NCBI GenBank assembly: GCA_965262425.1
Contig: OZ253536.1
Location: forward strand, 2,170,001-2,234,000
Direction: 5' to 3'
From: CAZOZZ01 sp965262425
GTDB taxonomy: Bacteria > Acidobacteriota > Terriglobia > 20CM-2-55-15
DNA: 64,000 nt
The translations under genes were made by a program, and so were the position numbers. Of this stretch, positions 1 to 8,532 are shown in pieces. How positions within the stretch are numbered: position 1 is the first letter of the stretch; every line of letters begins with the position of its first letter. The notes beneath the pieces were generated by a model. It saw only the letters and a program-made list of their open reading frames with translations, was not told the DNA's origin and did not search any database.

Positions 1-289
1 TTCCCTGGACCGCCAATCGCGATCGGTGGAGCAGCACGTCGGAAAATGGAAGCCCGAGTTTTCTTCGAGCCGCCGGACCGAGACTGCCCTCCCGCAGAGA
101 TTTCAAGTACTCGGCACTGTGAACCAGCCCAAGATCACCCCAGTCTGCCTCGGCCGGATCGTGCGCGTCTTCGGGGTGAATCAAGCCTTCATCAACAAGA
201 ATTCCATACAACGCCTGATACTTCCCCATCGGAAATGCGTGCTTCGACGGAAGAGGAATCGTGTAGCCGTGACCGTAGCTGTAACGCAT
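1..289 (-). CDS. Histone deacetylase family protein (partial, runs off left edge)
   Basis: The reading frame starts at an ATG at 289-287 and stays open to the window edge, giving 96 codons of N-terminus only. The protein opens MRYSYGHGYTIPLPSKHAF, then has PMGKYQALYGIL, LVHSAEYLKSL and GLPFSDVLLHRSRLAV. This is the usual N-terminal pattern of bacterial class II/AcuC-like Zn-dependent deacylases (arginase/deacetylase fold), which act on acetyl-lysine, acetylpolyamines or related amides. The catalytic His-His and Asp-His-Asp residues lie beyond the window, so activity cannot be judged. It is divergently arranged with the permease starting at 374. Family assignment is by recognised sequence pattern; substrate unknown. 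Confidence 0.8.
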   Translation of the reverse strand, partial: MRYSYGHGYTIPLPSKHAFPMGKYQALYGILVDEGLIHPEDAHDPAEADWGDLGLVHSAEYLKSLREGSLGPAARRKLGLPFSDVLLHRSRLAVQG

Positions 290-373
290 CGTTGTCAGAG
301 TTTACACCTTGACTACTTTTCACATCATTTGACAACCCGTGACAGACGCGTAACGTGCGATCTGATAGCATCC

Positions 374-1687
374 ATGTTCTTGAAAGACACTCCCGACAGA
401 AGGATTCTGGGACTGGTACCGGCTTCGGCGATCGTCGTATCAAGCATGATCGGCACGGGTATCTTTACAACCACCGGCCTCATGGTTTCGATGGGGGCCG
501 GTGGCGGAGACATCCTGCTGGGCTGGCTCATCGGTGGATTGATAGCCCTCTGCGGAGCACTCTGCTATGGCGAGGTCGGCGCGAACTTCCCGCAGTCCGG
601 AGGGGAGTATTATTACCTGAGCCGGCTGATCCACCCGGCCGCTGGATTCATCGCGGGAGCGGTCTCGCTCATCGTAGGCTTCGCGGCTCCGATAGCCGCA
701 TCGGCGATGGCCATGCACTTGTACGTGGGGACGGTCATTACAGGCTGGCCCGTGCGGACGATGGCGGCCGGGACAATCCTGGTTCTTGCCCTCCTGCATG
801 CCTACGACCTGAATCTTGGCAGCCGTTTCCAGACCGTCTTGACCGCCGTCAAGCTTCTCCTGCTCGGAGCCTTCGTGTCGACGATCCTCGTTGGCGCACC
901 TGGACCGGGCACCGGAGATTCCTTCAGCCTGAATCCGAACTTCTGGACCTCCTCGGCATTCGCAGTGGTTCTGGTCTTCATTTCGTTCGCCTACAGCGGG
1001 TGGAACGCCGCTTCGTACATCGCAGCGGAAGTGCGCCAGCCGGAGCGGACCCTCCCCCGCGCGTTGCTTCTGGGCACCTTGATCGTGGCCGGCACCTACT
1101 TCCTGGTTAACCTCTCATATCTCCGGTCGGTGCCTCTTGGAGACCTGTCAGGCGTTGAACAGGTGGCCTACGTCGTCGCGACGGCCGCTTGGGGACCGGG
1201 AGGCGGCCAACTCGTGTCGACGCTGATTTCCCTGACCCTCATCGCGCCCATCAGCGCAATGCTCCTGATCGGCCCACGCGTCGCCGAGGCCATGGCCAGA
1301 GACGGTTTCCTCCCGCCGATTTTTGCACGCCTCAACGAAAGGAGAGTCCCCTCCTACGCCGTGATGTTCCAGGCCGCACTGGCGATCGCGATCGCCCTCA
1401 CGTCGTCCTTCACCGCTCTCCTGATCTATATAGGCTTCACGTTGAACATATCGACCGCCCTCACAGTGATCAGCCTCATCCGCCTCAGACAGTCCGGGAA
1501 AAGCAAACACCACGTCTGCATCGGCTACCCCCTCCCGCCCCTGATTTTCCTCGTCTTCGCCGTGTGGATCACAATCTGGAGCATCCAGTCCCAACCCGTC
1601 TCCAGCCTGGCCGGCCTGGCCACCATCGCGGTCGGCTACATCGCCTACCTGTTCAGCTCCAAAAGAGCGAGTTTTGGTGGGGAATAG
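374..1687 (+). CDS. APC superfamily amino acid permease
   Basis: A 437-residue inner-membrane protein with about 12 hydrophobic segments. Near the N-terminus it has SSMIGTGIFTTTG, the glycine-rich TM1 loop that contacts the substrate backbone in the amino acid-polyamine-organocation family; SYSGWNA-like FAYSGWNAASYIAAEV in mid-protein is also typical. The frame is open back to position 26, but the extra 116 residues are basic and unlike a permease and overlap the divergent deacetylase gene, so I start at ATG 374 (MFLKDTPDRR). No strong Shine-Dalgarno is visible there. Substrate is not predictable; similarity is to general amino acid permeases. A CGCAGAGG inverted repeat follows the stop. Confidence 0.85.
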   Translation: MFLKDTPDRRILGLVPASAIVVSSMIGTGIFTTTGLMVSMGAGGGDILLGWLIGGLIALCGALCYGEVGANFPQSGGEYYYLSRLIHPAAGFIAGAVSLIVGFAAPIAASAMAMHLYVGTVITGWPVRTMAAGTILVLALLHAYDLNLGSRFQTVLTAVKLLLLGAFVSTILVGAPGPGTGDSFSLNPNFWTSSAFAVVLVFISFAYSGWNAASYIAAEVRQPERTLPRALLLGTLIVAGTYFLVNLSYLRSVPLGDLSGVEQVAYVVATAAWGPGGGQLVSTLISLTLIAPISAMLLIGPRVAEAMARDGFLPPIFARLNERRVPSYAVMFQAALAIAIALTSSFTALLIYIGFTLNISTALTVISLIRLRQSGKSKHHVCIGYPLPPLIFLVFAVWITIWSIQSQPVSSLAGLATIAVGYIAYLFSSKRASFGGE

Positions 1688-1720
1688 GAATTTACCGCGG
1701 GGACGCGGGGGGGGGATTTT

Positions 1721-1830
1721 TTCACCGCAGAGGCGCAGAGGCGCAGAGGGGAAAGACAGAGTTGAGACTCGGATTACACAGATTTAGAATTTAAGATCTT
1801 CTCTGCGCCTCTGCGCCTCTGCGGTAAAAA
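1721..1830. repeat. CGCAGAGG-type palindromic repeat
   Basis: The left arm at 1721-1750 carries tandem GGCGCAGA heptamer/octamer units, and the right arm at 1801-1830 carries their reverse complement. About 50 bases lie between the arms. The RNA would form a long hairpin just 3' of the permease gene. The sequence after the right arm (TTCTTACTTCG) also occurs at the right end of the copy at 40098-40233. One of at least four copies in the window. Confidence 0.8.
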
Positions 1831-1882
1831 TTCTTACTTCGTGTTCTCAGCGCCTTCGCGGTGAATCCCCATTCTTATTCTT

Positions 1883-2968
1883 CTAGGGGAGCCCGGGGGT
1901 GGCGCCTGGGGCGACACTGTCGATGTCGGGGTGGTCCGGGCTGATTCTGATGCAGGCGGCCAGGTGATCGGGCTTGATTTCGACCAGGTGGGGTTCGCGT
2001 TCGGAGCACTCGGGGACGGCGTAGGGGCAACGGGTGTGGAAGCGGCATCCGGACGGGGGGTTGATCGGCGACGGGACGTCGCCTTCGAGAACGATCCTTT
2101 TTCGCGACCGTTCGGCGACCGGATCGGGAAACGGAACGGCCGAGATCAGGGCCTTGGTGTACGGCATCAGGGGCTCGTGATACACGACGTCCGCACCGGC
2201 AACCTCTACAAGCTTGCCGAGGTACATCACGGCCACCCGGTCTGATGTATGCCGGATCGCCCGCAGATCATGTGAAATGAAAAGGTAAGTCAGATTTCGC
2301 TCGCGCTGCAGCCGCTCGATCAGGTTGATGATCTGCGCCTGGATCGAAACATCCAGCGCCGATATGGGTTCGTCCGCCACGATGAAATCCGGATTGGCGG
2401 CCAGTGCGCGAGCGATCCCGATCCGCTGCTGCTGGCCGCCTGAAAACTCGTGCGGATATCGCTTGATGAACCGCGGGCTGAGACCGACGGTCTCCATCAA
2501 CTCACGAATCCGTTTCTCTTTCTCGGCTCCGGCTGCCAGACGGAACGTTTCGACGAGCTCGGCTATGATCTGGCCGGCCGTCATCCGGGGATTCAGCGAC
2601 GCGTATGGATCTTGAAAGATCATCTGCAGGTGACGGCGCTGGCTCCGCATCTGCCTGGTGGACAGGCTCGCAAGATCGATTCCTTCGAAAAACACCTGCC
2701 CGGAGGTCGGTTCGTTCAACATCAGCAGTGCGCGGCCAAACGTCGACTTGCCACAACCCGATTCACCAACCAGACCGAGCGTCTCACCCGTTCGGATTTC
2801 GAGAGACACGCCATCCACAGCCTTGACGACTTGCGGAAGCGGGTTGCCTCCCGTCATCCGATCCCACACCGTACCGCCACCCAGGTCGAAATGGACCTTC
2901 AGGTCCCTCACCGACAACAACGTGTCGTTAGACGAGGCGTCGGGTGAACTATGGTGATCCACAACCAT
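1883..2968 (-). CDS. oppF: Oligopeptide ABC transporter ATP-binding protein OppF
   Basis: A 361-residue ABC ATPase of the dipeptide/oligopeptide family. It has Walker A GESGCGKST (about residues 69-77), signature FSGGQQQRIGIARAL, Walker B IVADEPISALDVS and the H-loop ISHDL. The C-terminal oligo_HPY-type extension has the Cys-rich pattern CRFHTRCPYAVPECS, which binds an Fe-S cluster in characterised DppD/OppD-type ATPases. It starts two bases after the oppD stop and ends the oppABCDF order. It should pair with OppD as the cytoplasmic heterodimer that powers import of short peptides. Confidence 0.93.
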   Translation of the reverse strand: MVVDHHSSPDASSNDTLLSVRDLKVHFDLGGGTVWDRMTGGNPLPQVVKAVDGVSLEIRTGETLGLVGESGCGKSTFGRALLMLNEPTSGQVFFEGIDLASLSTRQMRSQRRHLQMIFQDPYASLNPRMTAGQIIAELVETFRLAAGAEKEKRIRELMETVGLSPRFIKRYPHEFSGGQQQRIGIARALAANPDFIVADEPISALDVSIQAQIINLIERLQRERNLTYLFISHDLRAIRHTSDRVAVMYLGKLVEVAGADVVYHEPLMPYTKALISAVPFPDPVAERSRKRIVLEGDVPSPINPPSGCRFHTRCPYAVPECSEREPHLVEIKPDHLAACIRISPDHPDIDSVAPGATPGLP

Positions 2969-2970
2969 TC

Positions 2971-3969
2971 TCAGGAACCACCAGCGCCGGTGAAAACTTC
3001 GGAGGCAAAATGACAGAGTGAATGGTGTCCGGGCTCCACTTCGACAAAAGGCGGAAACTCGTTCCTGCAGATGTCACGAGCCTTTTCGCAACGCGGAGCG
3101 AACGGACATCCGGACGGCAGGTGCGCCAGGTCCGGGGGCAGCCCGGGAATCTGGTAGAGTTCCCGCCCGTTCGAGGTCGGCCCCGGCACGGACCGGAGCA
3201 GCCCCTGGGTATAAGGATTCCCGGGAGCCGCAAACAACCTGGAGGTCGAGGCCTGCTCAAACACTTTGCCCGCGTACATTACGATGACGTCGTCCGCCAT
3301 TCCCGCAACGACCCCCAGGTCATGCGTGATCAAGATCACGCTGGTTCCGGTTTCTTGCTTCAGCTTCCGTATGAGTTCCAGGATCTGTGCCTGGATCGTG
3401 ACGTCCAGGGCTGTCGTCAGCTCGTCGGCGATCAACAGTTCCGGCTCGCACGACAGGGCCATCGCGATCATGACACGTTGACGCATTCCTCCCGAAAACT
3501 CGTGCGGATAACTGGCGGCGCGCTCGCGGGCGTCGGGGATTCCCACCAGATCCAGCATCCGGATCGCATGATCGTAAGCCTGCCGCTTCCCATACCCGCG
3601 ATGAAGACGGGTGACTTCCATCAACTGTTGGGAGATGCGCATGAACGGATTCAGCGACGTCATCGGATCCTGAAAGATCATCGCGATCCGGTCCCCTCGA
3701 ATCCGCCGCATCTCTTCGTTCGATAACTTCAGGAGATCGCTTCCGTCGAAATGGATCGCGCCCCCTGCAATCCGACCCGGCGGCTGCGGGATCAGGCGCA
3801 TCACCGACAGGTTGGTGACGGACTTACCCGACCCGGATTCACCCACGATCCCGAGGGTTCTCCCCTTCTCCAGATCGAAATCAATTCCGTCGACTGCCCG
3901 AACCGTCCCATCTTCGGTTTCGAAATAGGTCTGGAGTCCCCGGACGGACAATAGTGTGGAGCTACTCAT
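2971..3969 (-). CDS. oppD: Oligopeptide ABC transporter ATP-binding protein OppD
   Basis: A 332-residue ABC ATPase partner of OppF. Walker A is GESGSGKS (about residues 43-50), signature FSGGMRQRVMIAMAL, Walker B LIADELTTALDVT and H-loop ITHDL. A C-terminal Cys cluster (CPFAPRCEKARDIC) matches the oligopeptide family. The frame is open to 4053, but the upstream 28 codons translate a TTACGCAGA tandem repeat (NLRNLRNLRK), so I place the start at ATG 3969 (MSSSTLLSVRG). It follows oppC across the repeat-bearing gap and is nearly contiguous with oppF. Confidence 0.92.
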   Translation of the reverse strand: MSSSTLLSVRGLQTYFETEDGTVRAVDGIDFDLEKGRTLGIVGESGSGKSVTNLSVMRLIPQPPGRIAGGAIHFDGSDLLKLSNEEMRRIRGDRIAMIFQDPMTSLNPFMRISQQLMEVTRLHRGYGKRQAYDHAIRMLDLVGIPDARERAASYPHEFSGGMRQRVMIAMALSCEPELLIADELTTALDVTIQAQILELIRKLKQETGTSVILITHDLGVVAGMADDVIVMYAGKVFEQASTSRLFAAPGNPYTQGLLRSVPGPTSNGRELYQIPGLPPDLAHLPSGCPFAPRCEKARDICRNEFPPFVEVEPGHHSLCHFASEVFTGAGGS

Positions 3970-3970
3970 T

Positions 3971-4072
3971 ACGCAGATGTTTTTACGCAGATTACGCAGA
4001 TTACGCAGATTGAATCCAGACACATAGTCAAGAATCCGACCTCGGACTCCCATCTGTGTAATCTGCGTTCAG
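3971..4072. repeat. TTACGCAGA tandem repeat with inverted partner
   Basis: Tandem units of ACGCAGATT occur at about 3971-4010, and the complementary AATCTGCG pattern lies at about 4056-4066 and again near 4089. The element lies between oppC and oppD inside the operon, so it would be transcribed and could fold as a hairpin. It belongs to the same general class as the CGCAGAGG repeats but has a different unit. Confidence 0.7.
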
Positions 4073-4098
4073 TTTCTTTTCCTTCCCCCAATCTGCGT

Positions 4099-5031
4099 CT
4101 ACATTTTCCGAGTCTGGGGATCCAGTGCATCCCGGAGGCCGTCACCCATAAAGTTCAAAGAGAACAGTGTCGCGGCCATGGTCACGCCCGGGAAAATCAG
4201 CTGCCACGGGAACACCGCGATGTTGCGAATTCCGTCGGCGGACAGGCTGCCCCATGACGCCAGGGGGGCCTGAACGCCGGGCCCGAGAAATGACAGAAAC
4301 GCCTCGAGGAGCATGACGGATGGAATCGTCAACGTGGCGTAGACAACGACCGGACCGAGGGTGTTGGGTACCAGGTGCCTCGAAATGATTTTCCACGTCG
4401 GCACGCCCGTCGCCCGCGCGGCCAGAACGAATTCCTGATTCTTGAGCGACATCACCTGTCCGCGTACGATCCGGGCCATGGTCAACCAGGAAACGGCGCC
4501 GAGTGCCAAGAAGAGCAGGAACAACTGCCCCAGAGGCGACTGGCCGCCGAAAAAAGCCAGCAGAACGATGACGACCATCATGTACGGAATCGCATAGAGC
4601 ACATCCACGATCCGCATCATGGTGTCGTCGACACGACCGCCCAGATACCCGGCGGTAGCGCCATAGGTCACACCGATTACCAGCGACACGATGGTTGAGA
4701 TGATTCCGACCATCAGCGAAATCCGCCCGCCCAGCAGGACCCGCGCCAGGATATCGCGCCCAGCCTCGTCGGTTCCCATGGGATGGATCCAGGAAAAAGA
4801 CCCATCGGGCGCAGTGAACGGCGGAAACGATCGGATCAGGGACGAATCCGCAGGAATATAGTCGTAAGTAAACCCGGTCGCACTTTCGATGACCGGCGGA
4901 CCGACTATCGACGCCACCGTAATCAGAACCACGAAAACCATGCCCACGACCGCCAGACGATTACGCAGCAACCGCCGCCACGCATCCCGCCACAATGAGG
5001 TACCAACTACAATTTTTGATTCACTGGACAT
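4099..5031 (-). CDS. oppC: Oligopeptide ABC transporter permease OppC
   Basis: A 310-residue inner-membrane permease of the binding-protein-dependent family. It has an N-terminal TM segment (LAVVGMVFVVLITVASIV), then a large periplasmic loop with HPMGTDEAGRDILARVL, the signature of OppC/DppC proteins. The cytoplasmic EAA-like loop ARATGVPTWKIISRHLVPN contacts the ATPases. It ends LRDALDPQTRKM, the usual OppC/DppC C-terminus. It forms the translocation pore with OppB. A 296-base repeat-filled gap separates it from oppB. Confidence 0.93.
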   Translation of the reverse strand: MSSESKIVVGTSLWRDAWRRLLRNRLAVVGMVFVVLITVASIVGPPVIESATGFTYDYIPADSSLIRSFPPFTAPDGSFSWIHPMGTDEAGRDILARVLLGGRISLMVGIISTIVSLVIGVTYGATAGYLGGRVDDTMMRIVDVLYAIPYMMVVIVLLAFFGGQSPLGQLFLLFLALGAVSWLTMARIVRGQVMSLKNQEFVLAARATGVPTWKIISRHLVPNTLGPVVVYATLTIPSVMLLEAFLSFLGPGVQAPLASWGSLSADGIRNIAVFPWQLIFPGVTMAATLFSLNFMGDGLRDALDPQTRKM

Positions 5032-5327
5032 GGGATGAATAGTGGTAAGTGGTTAGTGGCTAGTGGTTAGTTGAGGACTCGGATCCCCAGACTGAACACG
5101 TTCACACTGATCACTCATCACGCCTAAATAACCGCCACATTAAAGAACGTATTGAATAGTTGGTTAGTGGCTAGTGGTTAGTTGAGGACCTCGGATCTCC
5201 TGCTGACCACTCACAAACTGATCACCCACCACGCCTGATAACCGACACATTAAAAGAACGCTTCTTCCCTTCCCCAACTAACAACTAACCACTGACCACT
5301 AACCACTTCCCCATCACCACTTCCCCC
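5032..5327. repeat. Intergenic cluster of GTGGTTAGTGGCTAG-type heptamer repeats
   Basis: Three stretches of AGTGGTTAGTGGCTAGTGG-like sequence or its complement are seen: about 5041-5075, 5160-5190 and 5276-5325 (as CTAACCACTGACCACTAACC). Two near-identical sub-blocks (TCACTGATCACTCATCACGCC-type, each ending ACCGCCACATTAAA or ACCGACACATTAAA) suggest an internal duplication of roughly 110 bases. The region lies within the opp operon between oppB and oppC. No gene is visible. Confidence 0.75.
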
Positions 5328-6247
5328 TCAATACCTCACCCGCGGATCCAGAAACCCATACGCCACATCGACCAGCAGGTTGAACAGCAGTATCGAGATC
5401 GACATGAACGCGACGATGCCGATGATCAACGGTTCATCCCGGTTGAGGTTGGCGTTGATGAAGTAATTCCCAAGCCCGGGCAACGCGAAGATGCGTTCGA
5501 CAACGACCGTGCCGGAAATCAAGAACGCCAGGGCCGGACCCGAGAAGGATACGACCGGCAGCAATCCGCCGCGGAGCGCGTGTCGAAAGATCACACTAGT
5601 CTCATCCAGCCCCTTCGCTCGAGCCGTTCGGATGTAGTTCGATCCCAACACCTCCAGCATGCCGGATCTGGCAAGACGGGCGATGTAAGCCATGTAGACA
5701 GCCGACAACGTAAGTACCGGCAGGATAGTGTGAACGCTCCAAAACCCTTCCCAGCGTGCGGGAGGCAGCCAATACAGGGTCAGCGCAAATCCCAGCACGA
5801 GGATCGGGCCCAGGACAAAGTTGGGCAGCGATATCCCGATCATCGCACCCCCATCGACGTGTAGTCCATCCGAGTGTTCTGCTTCACCGCTGAAATGACG
5901 CCAACGGTGACTCCAACCAACGCGGCCACCAGGTAGGCGGCAAACCCGATGGACGCCGACACAGGAAGCGAGATAAACAGGATTTCGTTGACCGACTGGC
6001 CCTGGTAGCGAAGGGAATTCCCAAAATCACCGCGCAACGTGTTGCCCAGCATCTTTCCGTACTGCACGTACCAGGGTTGATCGAGCCCGTACTTTGCGCG
6101 CAGATTCTCCTCGATGGCAGGGGGAATGGGTTTCTCGCCGGTGTAGAAATTGCCCGGGGCGAGCCGTATGAGGGCCCAGGTCAGCGACACCACCACCAGG
6201 ATCATGGGGATCGTCACGATCAATCGCCGGATTATAAAACGGAACAT
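5328..6247 (-). CDS. oppB: Oligopeptide ABC transporter permease OppB (one-base frameshift)
   Basis: Two abutting frames encode the two halves of one permease. The first (6247-5840, 135 residues, MFRFIIRRLIVTIPMIL...DYTSMGV) has the TM1 and the LAPGNFYTGE loop. The second (5843-5328, 171 residues, MIGISLPNFVLG...GFLDPRVRY) has the EAA loop ARAKGLDETSVIFRHALRG. Together they are 306 residues, the normal OppB length. The break lies at a run of five G (plus-strand C 5848-5852). A sixth G restores ...TSMGGAMIGISLPNF. Either a sequencing error or a recent inactivating deletion; the rest of the operon is intact, which favours an artefact. Confidence 0.85.
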
Positions 6248-6256
6248 CCTTATTTA

Positions 6257-6363
6257 GTCCAAGGTCCGAGGTCCGGGGTCCGAATTCCGAGGTCTTAAGA
6301 GCCAAAGCCGGACAGGCGTGCACTGCTCCCTTCCCGACTTCGGACTCCGGACCTCGGACTCCC
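6257..6363. repeat. GAGGTCCGGGGTCCGA-type repeat pair
   Basis: At about 6257-6296 there are tandem GGTCCGAGGTCCGGGG units, and at about 6336-6362 the complementary GGACTCCGGACCTCGGACT. They fill the gap between oppA and oppB. Related short stretches occur near 34645 and 45828. No gene is present. Confidence 0.6.
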
Positions 6364-8274
6364 CTAGTTACTCATGTCCGGCACACCGCGATCCCATTTA
6401 GAGGGATCGTGCTCGATGTAGACGAATTTCCAGGAATGAAGCGTTCCCGGGTTGGGGTACATCCCTTTGACGTACGGTTTCTTCATCCAGTTCGTTGCGG
6501 CGGTGTCGAGCGGGATCACGGGTTGGGCCTCCAGCATGTAGGCTTCGGCCTGGGCCAGCAACTCATACCGAACACTCGAATCCAGAGTGCGATTGGCTTC
6601 ATCGAGAAGACGGACAAACTCCGGATCCCACCAGCCTGTCCCGTTGTCTCCGCCCTTGGTGTAAAACAAGTTCAGGAAACTGTAGGGATCCATGTAGTCG
6701 CCCACCCAGCCGGCGCGACCGATGCCCTTGTAGTCCAGCTCGGCCCGGGTGACCAGGAAGGTCTTCCACTCCATGTTCTTGAGAGGAACCGTCAATCCCA
6801 GATTCTGCTTCCACTGGGCCTGAACGAACTCGGCCACCTGGCGGTTGGCCTCCGAGGTGTTATACGTCAACTCGACCTCACCGATCGGAAAGGTCTCCGG
6901 ATCATAATTGCCATCGGCATCCGCGTAGCCGGCCTCCGCCAGCAGTTGCTTCGCACGTTCGGCGTCGAACGGATCTCCACCAGGTTGGGGATAACCGGGA
7001 TAGATTCCCTCGGGCGTGAAGGCAGTCAGAGGTTTTGTCACACGGCGAAACTCGGCCAGGGCCGCTTTGTCAATCGCAGCATTGAACGCTTTCCGGACCC
7101 TTACGTCGTCCATCGGTGCCCGGGTCACGTTGAACATGTAGTACCCGATAGCGTTCTCGGGTGCGTCCATGTAGTCGCGTAACGGACGAATCAGGTCGAG
7201 CCAGGCGACGGGGACAACATGGTTGTACACCGCGTCGACCTCTCCGGCCTTGTACAGATTCATCATCGTGGTCGCATCTTCCATCGGGTAGAAAATGAGC
7301 TTGTCCAGGCGGACGGCCTCGGCGTCCCAGTACATCGGGTCCCGGACCATCACGAGTTCGTTATACGGCTTCCAGGATTCCAGTTTGAACGGGCCGTTCG
7401 TGATGATGTTTTCAGGTCGTGTCCACGCATCGCCGTATTGCTCGACAAGCCACCTGAGAACGGGCTTGAAGGTCTGGTGCGCGACAAGACCGACAAAATA
7501 AGGCGCCGGACGGACAAGAGTCACCCTGAAGGTGTAGTCGTCGACGGCTTCGATTCCGATGTCCTCTCCGCCGACGGGAACGAACTCGAGGCCGGCCACG
7601 CGATCGCGTAGCTCCGGGTTCTCTTCAAACAACGCTTCGCGGCCGGCTTCATCGCCGGGCAGCGTCAGACGCGCGGGGCCCGCGATGTATGAACGAAAAG
7701 GTGTGAGGTCCCCAGGCGCTGGGTCATCCGCGTCGACGGACGGCTGTTCGGATGAACCGGCTTCCAGCAAAAATTCTCCTGTCTCCGGGTTGCCGACGAA
7801 CACCTGCCCCTCGTTATAAGCCTGGGCAAACTTGATGTCGTAAGCCAGGTATGCATTTCTTGAAGCCAGCTCCGGTGACAACGCCCGGCGCCAGGAGTAG
7901 ATAAAATCACCGGCGGTCACCGGCTCGCCGTTGCTCCAGCGCGCGTTCTCGCGCAGGTGGAAGACAAACTCCGAATTGTCCTCGTTGGCTTCCCAACTCT
8001 CCGCAACTCCCGGAATCGGTGCGGAGGTCTTCGGGTCGTAGTCGGTCAACCCGTCGAACAACGCCATGTAGAGCCGGGCTTCGGGTTGGCCCGACGAGAC
8101 GGGCGGATCCAGCGACTCGGGTTCCGATCCCGAGATGTACCGCATGACCTGACCTTCGGGAGGTTGGACCCTGCCGAAATACTCCGTGTCGGCCGAAACC
8201 CCACTGCAGGCAGCAACCGCCACCGACACGACGAGGACAACGAACACACGCACTGCGAACCGACTGCTTTCCAT
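6364..8274 (-). CDS. oppA: Oligopeptide ABC transporter substrate-binding lipoprotein OppA
   Basis: A 636-residue solute-binding protein (family 5, OppA/DppA). From ATG 8274, preceded by GGAGAAAG, it begins MESSRFAVRV and has a lipobox ending VAAC, with Cys23 as the predicted lipid-anchored residue. Diagnostic segments are PESLDPP, the ARWSNGEPVTAGDFIYSWRR block and LYNTSE-like LTYNTSEANRQVAEFVQAQW. The upstream in-frame ATG at 8334 would bury the signal peptide, so I use 8274. It is the first gene of oppA-B-C-D-F and delivers peptides to the OppBC pore. Family identity is clear; peptide length preference is not predictable. Confidence 0.93.
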   Translation of the reverse strand: MESSRFAVRVFVVLVVSVAVAACSGVSADTEYFGRVQPPEGQVMRYISGSEPESLDPPVSSGQPEARLYMALFDGLTDYDPKTSAPIPGVAESWEANEDNSEFVFHLRENARWSNGEPVTAGDFIYSWRRALSPELASRNAYLAYDIKFAQAYNEGQVFVGNPETGEFLLEAGSSEQPSVDADDPAPGDLTPFRSYIAGPARLTLPGDEAGREALFEENPELRDRVAGLEFVPVGGEDIGIEAVDDYTFRVTLVRPAPYFVGLVAHQTFKPVLRWLVEQYGDAWTRPENIITNGPFKLESWKPYNELVMVRDPMYWDAEAVRLDKLIFYPMEDATTMMNLYKAGEVDAVYNHVVPVAWLDLIRPLRDYMDAPENAIGYYMFNVTRAPMDDVRVRKAFNAAIDKAALAEFRRVTKPLTAFTPEGIYPGYPQPGGDPFDAERAKQLLAEAGYADADGNYDPETFPIGEVELTYNTSEANRQVAEFVQAQWKQNLGLTVPLKNMEWKTFLVTRAELDYKGIGRAGWVGDYMDPYSFLNLFYTKGGDNGTGWWDPEFVRLLDEANRTLDSSVRYELLAQAEAYMLEAQPVIPLDTAATNWMKKPYVKGMYPNPGTLHSWKFVYIEHDPSKWDRGVPDMSN

Positions 8275-8350
8275 GCCTTTCTCCGTTAACGACGATCGAT
8301 AGGGAAAGCTATCATGCAGGGGCTTGGGGATCAAGGGTTGGAGGAAGTGG

Positions 8351-8391
8351 GGGGAAGTGGTCAGTGGTCCGTGGTCAGTGGTCCGTTGACG
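8351..8391. repeat. GTGGTCAGTGGTCC heptamer repeat
   Basis: Starts GGGGAAGTGGTCAGTGGTC and ends GGTCCGTTGAC. It is a member of the family also seen at 33093, 34602, 40846 and 63619. It sits upstream of oppA on the far side from its start. Confidence 0.7.
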
Positions 8392-8532
8392 GATGGTGAT
8401 TCGGGAGGTTGCTGCCTGCCCGATTGCGACGGTTTGATAGACTTATCGGACTCTCCTGTACGGATTCATTTCGATGTGAGAGCCGCGTGAGGTTCGATGT
8501 TTGAAGGATCAATTTATTTTTCGAGGTGTCCT

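Noticed and set aside
26..373. N-terminal extension of the APC permease frame
   Set aside because: It is basic, not permease-like, and lies over the divergent deacetylase gene; ATG 374 gives a normal-length permease.
5041..5325. Possible CRISPR array
   Set aside because: The repeats are short degenerate heptamers without regular spacers, and no cas genes are present.
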